The translations under genes were made by a program, and so were the position numbers. Source: Glaciecola sp. KUL10 (GTDB lineage: Bacteria; Pseudomonadota; Gammaproteobacteria; Enterobacterales; Alteromonadaceae). Taken from it: 64,000 nt of DNA. Below are positions 47,108 through 55,701 of the stretch, piece after piece; within the stretch, counting starts at the first letter, position 1; each line of letters opens with the position of its first letter. The notes under the pieces are model-generated. The model made no database searches. It was given only the letters and a program-made list of their open reading frames with translations, and was not told the origin of the DNA. The stretch lies in the NCBI RefSeq assembly GCF_003203515.1, contig NZ_BGNG01000002.1, positions 62,001-126,000 of the forward strand, in the 5' to 3' direction.

Positions 47108-49276
47108 TTAAATTTTTGTTAGCTTGGCATAGGTAAGCACTAACCACTTAGTGCCAAAGGTGTCGAAATTAACTTGAACACGGGCATGATCACCCGAGCC
47201 TTCGTAGTTAAGCACCGTGCCCTCGCCGAACTTGGCGTGTTGAACGCGCTCGCCTAGTTTGAAGCCGCTTTCCATAAATGCTTCATGTGAGGTGGCCGCA
47301 CTAAAGCGATTGTGCACAGGTTGTGAAACTTGACTGCGTAGCCTTATCTCTTCGATATATTCATCGGGGATTTCTCGGATGAAGCGAGACGCGGTGTGAT
47401 ATTTGTCTTGCCCATAAAGCCTGCGGGTTTCTGCATAAGTGATGATTAACTTTTGCATCGCACGTGTCATGCCGACGTAGGCTAATCGGCGCTCTTCTTC
47501 AAGTTTGCCAGGTTCGTCGTTACTCATTTGACTCGGGAACATGCCTTCTTCAACACCTGCTAGTACAACAAGCGGAAATTCGAGACCCTTAGCGGTGTGA
47601 ATTGTCATCATTTGAACAGCATCTTGGTCGGCGTCGGCTTGAGAATCTCCTGCTTCTAAAGAGGCATGCGCTAAGAAGGCAGACAAAGGACTCATTTCTT
47701 CGGCTTCATCAGGTGCGCTGAATTGCTTACATGCGGTAACAAGTTCTTCTAAGTTTTCAACTCGCGCTTTTGCTTTTTCGCCTTTTTCAGCTTGATACAT
47801 GGCGTAAAGGCCAGAATGATTAATAACGTGATCCGCTTTTTTCTCAAGTGGCAAATCTTCGATATCAGCGCGCATTTTAATAATTAGCTCAACGAAGCCT
47901 TGCAACGCATTGGCTGCGCGACCATTGAGTTGTTTTTCTTGCAACATGCGCGTGCTAGCTTGCCATAAAGAAAGATCCTGCTCGCGTGCAAACTCTCTGA
48001 CGTTGCCCAAAGTTTTTTCGCCCAAGCCGCGTGTTGGAGTATTAACAACACGTTCAAACGCGGCGTCGTCAATGCCTTGATTGATCAGTCTTAGGTAGGC
48101 AAGCGCGTCTTTAATTTCTTGGCGTTCGAAAAAGCGAAGACCGCCATAAATACGATATGCCATGCCCTCGTGCAATAATGCTTCTTCAAGTACACGAGAT
48201 TGGGCGTTATTGCGGTATAAAATGGCGCAGTCTGCCAACGCGTTACCGTCTTCACTAAAGCGCTTGATGCTAGAAACAATAAAACGGGCTTCATCGAGTT
48301 CATTAAAGCCTGAATAAAGCGCGATTTTGTCGCCTTCACTGTCTTCGGTCCATAAGTCCTTTCCTAAGCGGGCAGGGTTGTGGCTAATGACTGCGTTAGC
48401 TGCGTTCAATATGTTGCTTGTTGAACGGTAATTTTGCTCTAGACGAACAGTTGACGCGCCAGGATAGTCTTTAAGAAAATGTGAGATATTTTGCACATTA
48501 GCGCCACGCCAGCCATAGATAGACTGGTCGTCGTCGCCTACGATCATCATGTTATTGTTTTTGCTGGCAAGCAGTTTCAGCCACGCGTATTGAATATTGT
48601 TAGTGTCTTGAAACTCATCCACCAGTACGGCGCGAAAACGCTTTTGATAGTGTGCCAAGACCGTTGGATTATGTAGCCATAGTTCGTAGGCTCTTAGCAA
48701 TAGCTCTGCAAAGTCAATTAATCCCGCTCGGTCACATGTTTGTTGATAAGCGGCGTAAATTTCACGCATTTTTTCTTGCGTGTCATCGTGATGCGTATCA
48801 ATGTCTTTAGGGCGCAGTCCTTCGTCTTTATTACCGTTGATATACCATTGAATTTGTTTAGGTGGCCATTGCTTTTCGTCCAAATTCATCGACTTCAAAA
48901 GGCGTTTTATTAGCCTGTATTGATCATCTGAATCAAGAATCTGAAAATTTTGTGGCAACTTGGCTTCTTCGTAATGACTGCGCAACAAACGATGAGCAAC
49001 GCCGTGGAACGTACCAATCCACATGCTTTGTAAATTTTGCTGCATCAGGCTTTCAATACGGCCTTTCATTTCACGGGCGGCTTTATTGGTAAAGGTTACC
49101 GCCAGAATTGAGTATGGCGCGATGCCTTCGACTTCCATCAACCACGCGATACGATGCACCAGTACTCTGGTTTTACCGCTACCTGCACCTGCAAGTACGA
49201 GCATGTCAGAAGCGGGTGCAGCGACTGCTTCACGTTGTTTATCGTTGAGTTGATCGAGTAATAAAGATACGTCCAT
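47108..49276 (-). CDS. uvrD: DNA helicase II UvrD
   Basis: Superfamily 1A 3'-5' helicase for nucleotide excision and mismatch repair; 722 residues (E. coli 720). Motifs: LNDKQREAVAAP (Q motif) at the start, LAGAGSGKTRVLVHR near residue 28, FTNKAAREMKGRI, LVDEFQDTN near 220, GDDDQSIYGWRGA near 248, and TIHTAKGLEFP near 560. The C-terminus carries a Tudor-like RNA polymerase-interacting fold with FGEGTVLNYEG. In E. coli it closes the dapF-xerC-yigB block; here the divergent cysE gene and a small secreted protein separate it from that block. Confidence 0.97.
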   Translation of the reverse strand: MDVSLLLDQLNDKQREAVAAPASDMLVLAGAGSGKTRVLVHRIAWLMEVEGIAPYSILAVTFTNKAAREMKGRIESLMQQNLQSMWIGTFHGVAHRLLRSHYEEAKLPQNFQILDSDDQYRLIKRLLKSMNLDEKQWPPKQIQWYINGNKDEGLRPKDIDTHHDDTQEKMREIYAAYQQTCDRAGLIDFAELLLRAYELWLHNPTVLAHYQKRFRAVLVDEFQDTNNIQYAWLKLLASKNNNMMIVGDDDQSIYGWRGANVQNISHFLKDYPGASTVRLEQNYRSTSNILNAANAVISHNPARLGKDLWTEDSEGDKIALYSGFNELDEARFIVSSIKRFSEDGNALADCAILYRNNAQSRVLEEALLHEGMAYRIYGGLRFFERQEIKDALAYLRLINQGIDDAAFERVVNTPTRGLGEKTLGNVREFAREQDLSLWQASTRMLQEKQLNGRAANALQGFVELIIKMRADIEDLPLEKKADHVINHSGLYAMYQAEKGEKAKARVENLEELVTACKQFSAPDEAEEMSPLSAFLAHASLEAGDSQADADQDAVQMMTIHTAKGLEFPLVVLAGVEEGMFPSQMSNDEPGKLEEERRLAYVGMTRAMQKLIITYAETRRLYGQDKYHTASRFIREIPDEYIEEIRLRSQVSQPVHNRFSAATSHEAFMESGFKLGERVQHAKFGEGTVLNYEGSGDHARVQVNFDTFGTKWLVLTYAKLTKI

Positions 49277-49535
49277 TAGTTCTCATTAAGGCGTTGGGCT
49301 TGTGATACATTGAGACGACAAGCTTGGTTCTTATTTATGACGTGGCGCAGCAGCGCCAGCACGCGAATGACAAAGGAGTATAACAAAAAAGCTGTGAATT
49401 TATACAGCACTTATGAAGGCTTGGTTTATTTTGATCTCAAACAACGCATATCCCATATTGTTTTTGTTTAACAAAACTGAAAGCAATACTTGGTTATTAA
49501 GGTCTGATTGCTTATGATCGGAGTTAAGGGATAGG

Positions 49536-50372
49536 ATGAATATGATTAACTCAAAGGTTGCCGATATGCCGCAAACCCAATACTGCAGTGACGAATTTTG
49601 GAAAGTGCTAAAACAAGAAGCGCAGACCGTTGCAAAGCGAGAGCCTATTCTATCGAGTTATTTGCACGCGTGTATCATCAACCATCATAACTTTGAAAGC
49701 TCACTTAGCTTTATTCTGTCAAACAAGCTTTCTGATGATGTCATGCCAACACTCACTGTGCGCGAAATGTTTGATGAAGCGTACATGTTGAGTCCGGAAA
49801 TAGTCGAAGCGGCAATCATTGATGTACAAGCTGTGGTAAATCGCGATCCAGCGGTTTCTGAGTTATTACCCGTTGTTCTTCATTTTAAAGGCTTCCATGC
49901 TTTGCAAATTCATCGCTTAGCAAACTACTTGTGGCATAAATCCAGAAAAGACCTATCGCTTTTCATGCAAAGCCGTAATTCCGAAAATACGGGCGTAGAC
50001 ATTCATCCTGCCGCCACCGTTGGTAAAGGCGTCATGTTTGACCATGCAACAGGGATTGTCATTGGCGAAACCGCTGTAGTTGAAGACAACGTCTCGATTC
50101 TTCAAAACGTGACACTAGGCGGAACGGGCAATGAACAAGGTGATCGACACCCTAAAATTCGCCAAGGCGTCATGATTGGCTCAGGTGCCAAAATCTTGGG
50201 TAATATTGAGATTGGCGAAGGCTCTAAAGTGGGTGCTGGTAGTGTTGTGTTAAACGATGTGCCATGTTGCGTGACCGTGGTTGGTGTGCCAGCTCAAATA
50301 GTCGGTAGGCCAGACTGCAACATGCCCTGTGATTCTATGAAGCAGAATGTGCTTGAGGACGAATCCGAGTAA
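49536..50372 (+). CDS. cysE: Serine O-acetyltransferase
   Basis: Acetylates L-serine with acetyl-CoA, the committed step to cysteine; 278 residues (E. coli 273). An N-terminal helical domain is followed by the left-handed beta-helix of hexapeptide repeats (about residues 150-255). Signature segments are LKGFHALQIHRLAN near 110, the catalytic DIHPAATVGKGVMFDHATG near 152, and GDRHPKIRQGVMIGSGAKI near 205. AAGGG lies 5 bases before the ATG at 49536; an ATG two codons later is also possible. Divergent from uvrD. The C-terminal tail, where cysteine inhibition and CysK binding occur, ends in DESE rather than the usual hydrophobic Ile, so CysK complex formation is uncertain. Confidence 0.95.
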   Translation: MNMINSKVADMPQTQYCSDEFWKVLKQEAQTVAKREPILSSYLHACIINHHNFESSLSFILSNKLSDDVMPTLTVREMFDEAYMLSPEIVEAAIIDVQAVVNRDPAVSELLPVVLHFKGFHALQIHRLANYLWHKSRKDLSLFMQSRNSENTGVDIHPAATVGKGVMFDHATGIVIGETAVVEDNVSILQNVTLGGTGNEQGDRHPKIRQGVMIGSGAKILGNIEIGEGSKVGAGSVVLNDVPCCVTVVGVPAQIVGRPDCNMPCDSMKQNVLEDESE

Positions 50373-50408
50373 TCACTAAACGCTATGTCGTATAATTAAA
50401 GTGCTTGT

Positions 50409-50444
50409 GTTTTAGTGTTCATAGCCCTGTATGAACACTAAAAC
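50409..50444. repeat. Perfect 15-bp inverted repeat between convergent cysE and the small secreted-protein gene
   Basis: GTTTTAGTGTTCATA (50409-50423) is the exact reverse complement of 50430-50444, separated by GCCCTG. The T-run lies on the 5' side and the A-run on the 3' side, the reverse of a standard bidirectional intrinsic terminator. The right arm includes the TAG stop (50438-50440) of the minus-strand gene. It could still stabilise or end both convergent transcripts. Confidence 0.6.
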
Positions 50445-50713
50445 TCATACGGCAATCGACGTTTTTGCAAGCCAGTAATAATACACACATTCGCCTGCTC
50501 GGCTGATTTCGACTTATCGATGCGTTGAGCTTCACGGCTTAGGTTTTTGACCATCGCCTTAGTGAATTGACGAGATCCCTGTTTAACCGCCCAATCGATC
50601 GGTTTGTCGCACCAGTTACCCGCTGTTTTCTTCTCTTGAGCCCATGCTGAGTGGGTGCTCGCTAGCAATACAACTGATGCTGCTAAAGCGCTTAATTTAG
50701 TTTTGGATAACAT
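50438..50713 (-). CDS. Small secreted protein of unknown function
   Basis: A 91-residue protein that I do not recognise. A typical Sec signal peptide (KTKLSALAASVVLLASTHSAWA, residues about 4-25, cleavage after AWA) predicts a periplasmic mature protein of about 66 residues. It is basic and contains two cysteines (NWCDKP and NVCII) that could form one disulfide bond. The signal peptide, the intergenic gaps on both sides and the convergent hairpin at its stop all support a real gene. It lies between cysE and the HAD hydrolase. Confidence 0.7.
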   Translation of the reverse strand: MLSKTKLSALAASVVLLASTHSAWAQEKKTAGNWCDKPIDWAVKQGSRQFTKAMVKNLSREAQRIDKSKSAEQANVCIITGLQKRRLPYEF

Positions 50714-50833
50714 GATTTTATATTCTTTTTATTATAATTAGCCCACTACAAACCATGAATGAATGATGAGCTGCAACTTCCATTTAATAGCAAAAGTGTA
50801 CAGTTTTGTGGCAAAAATACCAAATAAAAGGAG

Positions 50834-51550
50834 TTAAATAAATTTAAGCAGTTGCGAAAACTCAGTCAACTGAACATTAGGTAACAGTTCAACCTTTTCT
50901 TTGCTTAAGTCCATGTTTCGATTAACGGCAAACCAAGCTGACTTGTAACCTGCATTTGTCGCGGCCCATACATCTTTCTTTAAATTATCGCCAACATGAA
51001 GGATCTGTGCGGGCGGAATCTTGAGATATGTGGCGGCTGCGTCGAACATGTACGAATCGGGTTTCATGGGTTGTTGACGGCTTGCTTTGTATATCTTAAC
51101 AAAAAAGTCCGATATTCCAATCTGCTCTAGGTTCACATTGCCGTTGGTGATTGCGACGAGTGGAAGATGATTGCTCAGTTTTTCAAGGACTTCACATATA
51201 TCTTTTGGTACTTTGAAATTGCTTCGTTCAAAATAGAAATAATCGAAGCAGTCTTTAACGGCATGATTTAGGGCTTCGCCTTGATAACCCGCTTGCGATA
51301 AGCCTTTTGTAAGCGTGATTTTGCGTAGCTCGCCCATGTCTGAGCACAACTGCGGATCTTCAATCAATGCACTGCGTTTAAACCCTTGCCAGTCACTTTT
51401 GCTTATAGAATCAGTTTGAGCGTAGTTTTTTGCTAGATAAGCATAGAGACGTTTTTCAGCTTCGACGATATACGGCCAATTATCATATAAAGTATCGTCT
51501 AGATCGAAGCTCATTGCTTTGATCTTTAATATAGGTTTGTAAACAATCAC
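50834..51550 (-). CDS. yigB: HAD-family hydrolase (YigB-like)
   Basis: A 238-residue haloacid-dehalogenase phosphatase, last gene of the lptM-lysA-dapF-DUF484-xerC run, the position of yigB in E. coli, whose product dephosphorylates FMN. Motif I SFDLDDTLYDN near residue 14; motif II AITNGN near 134; the Lys of motif III near KPDSYMFD; motif IV HVGDNLKKDVWAATNAG near 190. A helical cap lies between motifs I and II. Its start overlaps the xerC stop by 4 bases. The symbol rests on context and general similarity, not on demonstrated FMN specificity. Confidence 0.87.
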   Translation of the reverse strand: MIVYKPILKIKAMSFDLDDTLYDNWPYIVEAEKRLYAYLAKNYAQTDSISKSDWQGFKRSALIEDPQLCSDMGELRKITLTKGLSQAGYQGEALNHAVKDCFDYFYFERSNFKVPKDICEVLEKLSNHLPLVAITNGNVNLEQIGISDFFVKIYKASRQQPMKPDSYMFDAAATYLKIPPAQILHVGDNLKKDVWAATNAGYKSAWFAVNRNMDLSKEKVELLPNVQLTEFSQLLKFI

Positions 51551-52488
51551 TTCTTCTTTGCCCTCGGGTGCGCCTTGTCATAGACTTGGGCTAGGTGTTG
51601 AAAATTGAGGTGAGTATAAACCTGTGTTGTGGATAAATTCGCATGGCCTAGCAACTCTTGAACCCCTCTTAAATCATTACTAGACTCTAATACGTGAGTG
51701 GCAAATGAATGGCGCAGTGTGTGCGGGCTTATTTGTTGGTAAAGCGTTTGATTTTGTGTCCAGTGATTCAACCTCACCTGAACTTGCCTATTGGATAGTC
51801 GGGTTTTGCGTTTGGAAATAAACATGGCCTGTTCATCAGCAGGTGGATCGAGCGATGGGCGCACTTTTAGCCAAGCCTTAACGGCATCATAAGCATGTTT
51901 TCCAACTGGCAAAACGCGTTGCTTTGAGCCTTTACCCATTACTCGTATTTGTTTATTACTGCCGATATCATCTACATTAATGCTGGTGAGTTCGGCGAGA
52001 CGCAAACCGCATCCATATAAAAGCTCTAACATCGCCTTGTCGCGCACGCTTATCCAATCACTGCTATCAAAGCTTAATAAGGCACTCATTTCTTCGGCAC
52101 TGACTTGTTTAGGCAATAATTTTTTGGTTTTAAGTGCATGAACAGCTTTAGCTGGGTTGGTCGTCATTATTTCTTTTTCGACCAAGTAATCACAGAAGTT
52201 GCGAAGTACGGTCAGTCGCAGGTTGATACTGGTGGTTGATAGCTTTTCTTGGTTTAAAATCGCTAACATATGTTTGATGCTATCTACATCAAGTGCAAGC
52301 CAATTATCTAGCATCAAATCTCGTGCAACGGCGATAAGTTGGCGTCTGTAGTTAGTAACGGTGTGTTTTGAGAGCTGCCTTTCAAAGGCTAAATGGTCGA
52401 TAAACTCGATGATATGACTTAAACAACTTTGAGAAACACCTTCTATTTCAATATGGTTGTCAGTCTCTTGTTCATCGAGCTTATTCAT
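51547..52488 (-). CDS. xerC: Tyrosine recombinase XerC
   Basis: Chromosome-dimer-resolving recombinase acting with XerD at dif; 313 residues (E. coli 298, the excess at the N-terminus). The N-terminal SAM-like domain has FERQLSKHTVTNYRRQL near residue 35. The catalytic residues are present: Arg in YGCGLRLAELT near 165, Lys in MGKGSKQRVLPVG near 192, HTLRHSFATH near 260, LLGHANLSTTQVYTH near 285 with the nucleophilic Tyr. It is flanked by DUF484 and the HAD gene, the standard order. Confidence 0.95.
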   Translation of the reverse strand: MNKLDEQETDNHIEIEGVSQSCLSHIIEFIDHLAFERQLSKHTVTNYRRQLIAVARDLMLDNWLALDVDSIKHMLAILNQEKLSTTSINLRLTVLRNFCDYLVEKEIMTTNPAKAVHALKTKKLLPKQVSAEEMSALLSFDSSDWISVRDKAMLELLYGCGLRLAELTSINVDDIGSNKQIRVMGKGSKQRVLPVGKHAYDAVKAWLKVRPSLDPPADEQAMFISKRKTRLSNRQVQVRLNHWTQNQTLYQQISPHTLRHSFATHVLESSNDLRGVQELLGHANLSTTQVYTHLNFQHLAQVYDKAHPRAKKK

Positions 52489-52510
52489 TTAGCAAACCAC
52501 TCAATATAGG

Positions 52511-53188
52511 CTATACCAGCTCTGGAATGACAGCATTTAGAAATGCGCGTAGTTGGTTAATCAGCAGAGTGTCCATATCAGGGGTGAAATGGCTTTCGTC
52601 TTTGCTGCCAATTGCCAACAGACCCAGTGCTTGATCTTCTCCTAGCAATACAAGTGCACTTGAGGCGGCTACTTGTTCAGCAAATACTAATTGTTTTTCA
52701 TTTTCACTTAAGCGACCAAAGAAATAATCACTGTTTTTAAAGCGCTTGTCTTTAATTAAGCGTTGTTGAATCTCTGGAAGTGCAGATTCTCCGGAAAACA
52801 AATGAATCACTGCAGCACTCAGACCAAGCTTATCTTTAAGCACCTCAGAAAGGGTTGATTTAACTTCTTCAAGCGATGTTGCTTTTAATAACTTTAAGTT
52901 CAAGGCTGCAAATACTTCGTAAATTTGCTGGTTTTCACTTGCGATTTCAATTAATTGACTCAGTTTGGTGCTCAGTTGTTTTACTTTTTTTCGCAATTGC
53001 TCATTTTGCATTTCAACTAGCGAAATAGAGCCTTTGCGAGCATCAGGGATCTCAAGGGTGTGTAATAGATCGGGATGCTGTTTGAAAAACGAAGGGTTAT
53101 CTAATAAAAACTGTTTGACGCTGGCTGCTTGATCCGTGTGTGTTGCTTCGTCAATTTGAGCAACATTGGTGTTACCTAATTCATTCAT
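52511..53188 (-). CDS. DUF484 family protein (YigA-like)
   Basis: A 225-residue DUF484 protein, found between dapF and xerC in most gammaproteobacteria; the function is unknown. The N-terminal part has [19 protein letters not shown] near residue 24, the family hallmark, then a coiled coil ([19 protein letters not shown], about 65-90). The C-terminal part resembles a GAF-like domain ([23 protein letters not shown] near 190). Its start overlaps the dapF stop by 4 bases. Confidence 0.92.
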   Translation of the reverse strand: MNELGNTNVAQIDEATHTDQAASVKQFLLDNPSFFKQHPDLLHTLEIPDARKGSISLVEMQNEQLRKKVKQLSTKLSQLIEIASENQQIYEVFAALNLKLLKATSLEEVKSTLSEVLKDKLGLSAAVIHLFSGESALPEIQQRLIKDKRFKNSDYFFGRLSENEKQLVFAEQVAASSALVLLGEDQALGLLAIGSKDESHFTPDMDTLLINQLRAFLNAVIPELV

Positions 53189-54015
53189 ATGTTCATCGTT
53201 CCATCAAATACGTGTTCGGCCGGACCTGTCATTTTCAAAGCTGCATCTGTACTTGGCCATTTTATATTAAGCGTGCCGCCTACCAGCCTGACCTTAACGT
53301 CTTTGTCTAATTTGTCTTGTTGTATACCAATCGCAACGGCGGCGCATGCTCCACTGCCACATGCCATTGTTTCGCCAGCGCCTCGCTCGTAAACGCGCAG
53401 TTTAATTTCGCTACGACTGATGATTTGCATAAAACCGACGTTAACACCTTCAACAAATCGCTCGTGTGCACCCAATAGTTTGCCAACTTTTTTCACATCA
53501 AAGGCTTCGACGTCATCGACTTCTAATACGCAGTGAGGGTTACCCATCGAAACCGCACCGCAAAAATAAGTCGCATCGTCTTCTCTGATGATGTAGGTGT
53601 TTTCTTGTTTGTTGGCCTTAAACGGTATTTTGGCAGGCTCGAATATGGGGCGCCCCATATTAACGGTGACCAATCCATCTTTTTCGATGTACAAGGTCAT
53701 TCTGCCTGATTTGGTGCTAACGACAATTTTGTTCTTATTAATTAGGCCTTTGTTTTTGACAAACTTAGCGAAGCACCGCGCACCGTTACCACATTGACTG
53801 ACTTCACTGCCATCCGAATTAAAGATCCGATAATGGAAATCTTGGTCAGGGTCATAAGGGGGCTCAACCACTAGCATCTGATCGAAACCAATGCCAAAGT
53901 TGCGATCAGCGAGTTGTTGGATCTTTTCTTTTGAGAAAAATACATTTTGGGTGACGTTGTCAATCATGACAAAATCGTTGCCCAAACCATGCATTTTTGA
54001 AAAGTTAATTAGCAT
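53185..54015 (-). CDS. dapF: Diaminopimelate epimerase
   Basis: Interconverts LL- and meso-diaminopimelate by a two-cysteine, cofactor-free mechanism; 276 residues (E. coli 274). It begins [16 protein letters not shown]. The catalytic cysteines lie in [11 protein letters not shown] near residue 76 and [13 protein letters not shown] near 220. Together with lysA just upstream it completes lysine and peptidoglycan-precursor synthesis. lysA ends 123 bases upstream, so a separate promoter is possible. Confidence 0.97.
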   Translation of the reverse strand: MLINFSKMHGLGNDFVMIDNVTQNVFFSKEKIQQLADRNFGIGFDQMLVVEPPYDPDQDFHYRIFNSDGSEVSQCGNGARCFAKFVKNKGLINKNKIVVSTKSGRMTLYIEKDGLVTVNMGRPIFEPAKIPFKANKQENTYIIREDDATYFCGAVSMGNPHCVLEVDDVEAFDVKKVGKLLGAHERFVEGVNVGFMQIISRSEIKLRVYERGAGETMACGSGACAAVAIGIQQDKLDKDVKVRLVGGTLNIKWPSTDAALKMTGPAEHVFDGTMNI

Positions 54016-54138
54016 TTTATTGTTATCTCATTTTTTAGCTAATAGTGTATGTCACTAATATAAACTATATCCTATGAGATGCGCCTGTACATTCGAAAAA
54101 AGAAAAAGACTCATCTCAACGCGTCGTGCTAGTACTTG

Positions 54139-55389
54139 TTAGTCGATGACGCTTTCTAATTCCCATAGTGATGACAATTTTTCTCGCTTTCTCACCACAT
54201 GAACGTTGTCTCCGTCGACCATTATCTCTGCAGGTCTACAACGGCTATTATAGTTACTTGCCATGACAAAGCCGTAGGCGCCTGCACTTTTAACAGCTAA
54301 ATAATCTCCTGGTTGAATGGCTAGCTCTCGGTCTTTACCTATAAAGTCGCCAGTCTCGCAAACTGGACCTACTACATCATAAATACTGGATTGCGCCTCA
54401 GTTTTGAGATTTAAGGGTACGATATTCTGCCAAGCACTGTACAATGCGGGACGCAGTAAATCGTTCATCGCAGCATCGACAATCGCAAAATTTTTATCTT
54501 CGCCTTCTTTTAAAAATTCAACTTTGGTTAACAGCACACCCGCGTTAGCCGCAATTGCTCTGCCTGGCTCCAAAATGAGTTTTAGATTTTCGCGGCCTCT
54601 CATTTTTTCGGCCATTGCGGCCGCGTACTCATCAGGGTGAGGAGGCGTTTCATCATCATATGTGACACCTAAGCCACCACCAACATCTAAATGACTAATG
54701 ATGATGCCTTCTTCCGCTAATTCATCAATTAACACTAATAGTCTCTCTAGTGCATCTACAAACGGACTAATTTCGGTCAGTTGAGACCCAATATGGCAAT
54801 CCATACCCTTTACATCAAGATGTTCGAGCGTAGATGCATGCTTATAGACGGCAAAAGCGTTATCCCGCGCAATACCAAATTTATTGGCTTTTAAACCAGT
54901 TGAGATATATGGGTGCGTTTTTGCATCTACGTCTGGGTTGATGCGGATGGAAATTGGGGCCCTCACGCCTAACTCGCCAGCGACTTGGTTAATTCGAGTA
55001 AGTTCTGGTTCTGACTCAACGTTAAAACACATGATGTTTTTTTCTAGCGCAAAGGCTATTTCGGCTTCTGTTTTTCCGACCCCTGAAAATACAACTTTAG
55101 TGGGGTCGCCGCCAGCAGCAATAACCCGAGATAGTTCGCCTGCAGATACGATATCAAAGCCTGAGCCTAACTTTGCAAGTACCGACAATACGCCAATATT
55201 TGAATTTGCTTTTACTGCATAGCACACAAGATGATCATGCTCTTTTACTGCGTTGTTAAACGCATGCCAATGACGCTCTAAAGTTGCTCTAGAGTATACA
55301 TAAGTAGGTGTTCCATACTCTTGAGCAATTTGCTCAAGGTTTACATATTCTGCAAACAATTCAGAGTTTTTATATGAAAAATAATCCAT
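54139..55389 (-). CDS. lysA: Diaminopimelate decarboxylase
   Basis: PLP enzyme that converts meso-diaminopimelate to lysine; 416 residues. The PLP lysine is in LVCYAVKANSN near residue 59. Further landmarks are GSGFDIVSAGEL, GMDCHIGSQLTE near 195, DVGGGLGVTYDDE near 228, LEPGRAIAA near 280, and VCETGDFIGKDREL near 345, whose Cys contacts the substrate. Its ATG shares one base with the lptM stop. In E. coli lysA lies elsewhere; lptM-lysA-dapF is the usual arrangement in many other gammaproteobacteria. Confidence 0.97.
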   Translation of the reverse strand: MDYFSYKNSELFAEYVNLEQIAQEYGTPTYVYSRATLERHWHAFNNAVKEHDHLVCYAVKANSNIGVLSVLAKLGSGFDIVSAGELSRVIAAGGDPTKVVFSGVGKTEAEIAFALEKNIMCFNVESEPELTRINQVAGELGVRAPISIRINPDVDAKTHPYISTGLKANKFGIARDNAFAVYKHASTLEHLDVKGMDCHIGSQLTEISPFVDALERLLVLIDELAEEGIIISHLDVGGGLGVTYDDETPPHPDEYAAAMAEKMRGRENLKLILEPGRAIAANAGVLLTKVEFLKEGEDKNFAIVDAAMNDLLRPALYSAWQNIVPLNLKTEAQSSIYDVVGPVCETGDFIGKDRELAIQPGDYLAVKSAGAYGFVMASNYNSRCRPAEIMVDGDNVHVVRKREKLSSLWELESVID

Positions 55390-55580
55390 TAACTACTTTG
55401 CTCCTCATTACTCGCTTCTATGTCAGAAGCTTCTTGTGTGTTTAAGGTTTTTGCTTCACTTTGTTCTTGGTTGGAAGTTTCATTTGCTGGTTTTGGCATG
55501 ACAAGCGGTCCACGTTGACCACAGCCAAATAAAAACAAGCAGGCACTCGTCAAAATCAGTGCTTTTGTAAGTCTATTCAT
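55389..55580 (-). CDS. lptM: LPS translocon maturation lipoprotein LptM (YifL)
   Basis: A 63-residue lipoprotein. From the ATG at 55580 it reads MNRLTKALILTSACLFLFGCGQRGPL: a signal peptide, the lipobox LFGC (Cys 20), then the conserved GQRGPL that defines the family. E. coli LptM helps LptD reach its oxidised, folded state. The remaining tail is polar, rich in Glu/Ser/Gln and probably disordered. The frame is open 12 codons further upstream, but that would place extra residues before a complete signal peptide. First gene of the lptM-lysA-dapF-DUF484-xerC-HAD run. Confidence 0.92.
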   Translation of the reverse strand: MNRLTKALILTSACLFLFGCGQRGPLVMPKPANETSNQEQSEAKTLNTQEASDIEASNEEQSS

Positions 55581-55701
55581 AAGTAAAAAAAACGGCGATA
55601 CGATTGCTCTGAACAATGCACTGCAAAGGGGTAAAAAGCAAGTGTATAAGCAGATTAAAAGCTTATATTATTTGCCTTTATTATTGGTTTGATAACTTGC
55701 C

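Noticed and set aside
49371-49471. A possible 25-residue leader peptide upstream of cysE (GTG at 49394 after AAAGGAG)
   Set aside because: The spacing from ribosome site to start is 16 bases, too long, and the peptide has no cysteine or serine run that would suggest attenuation.
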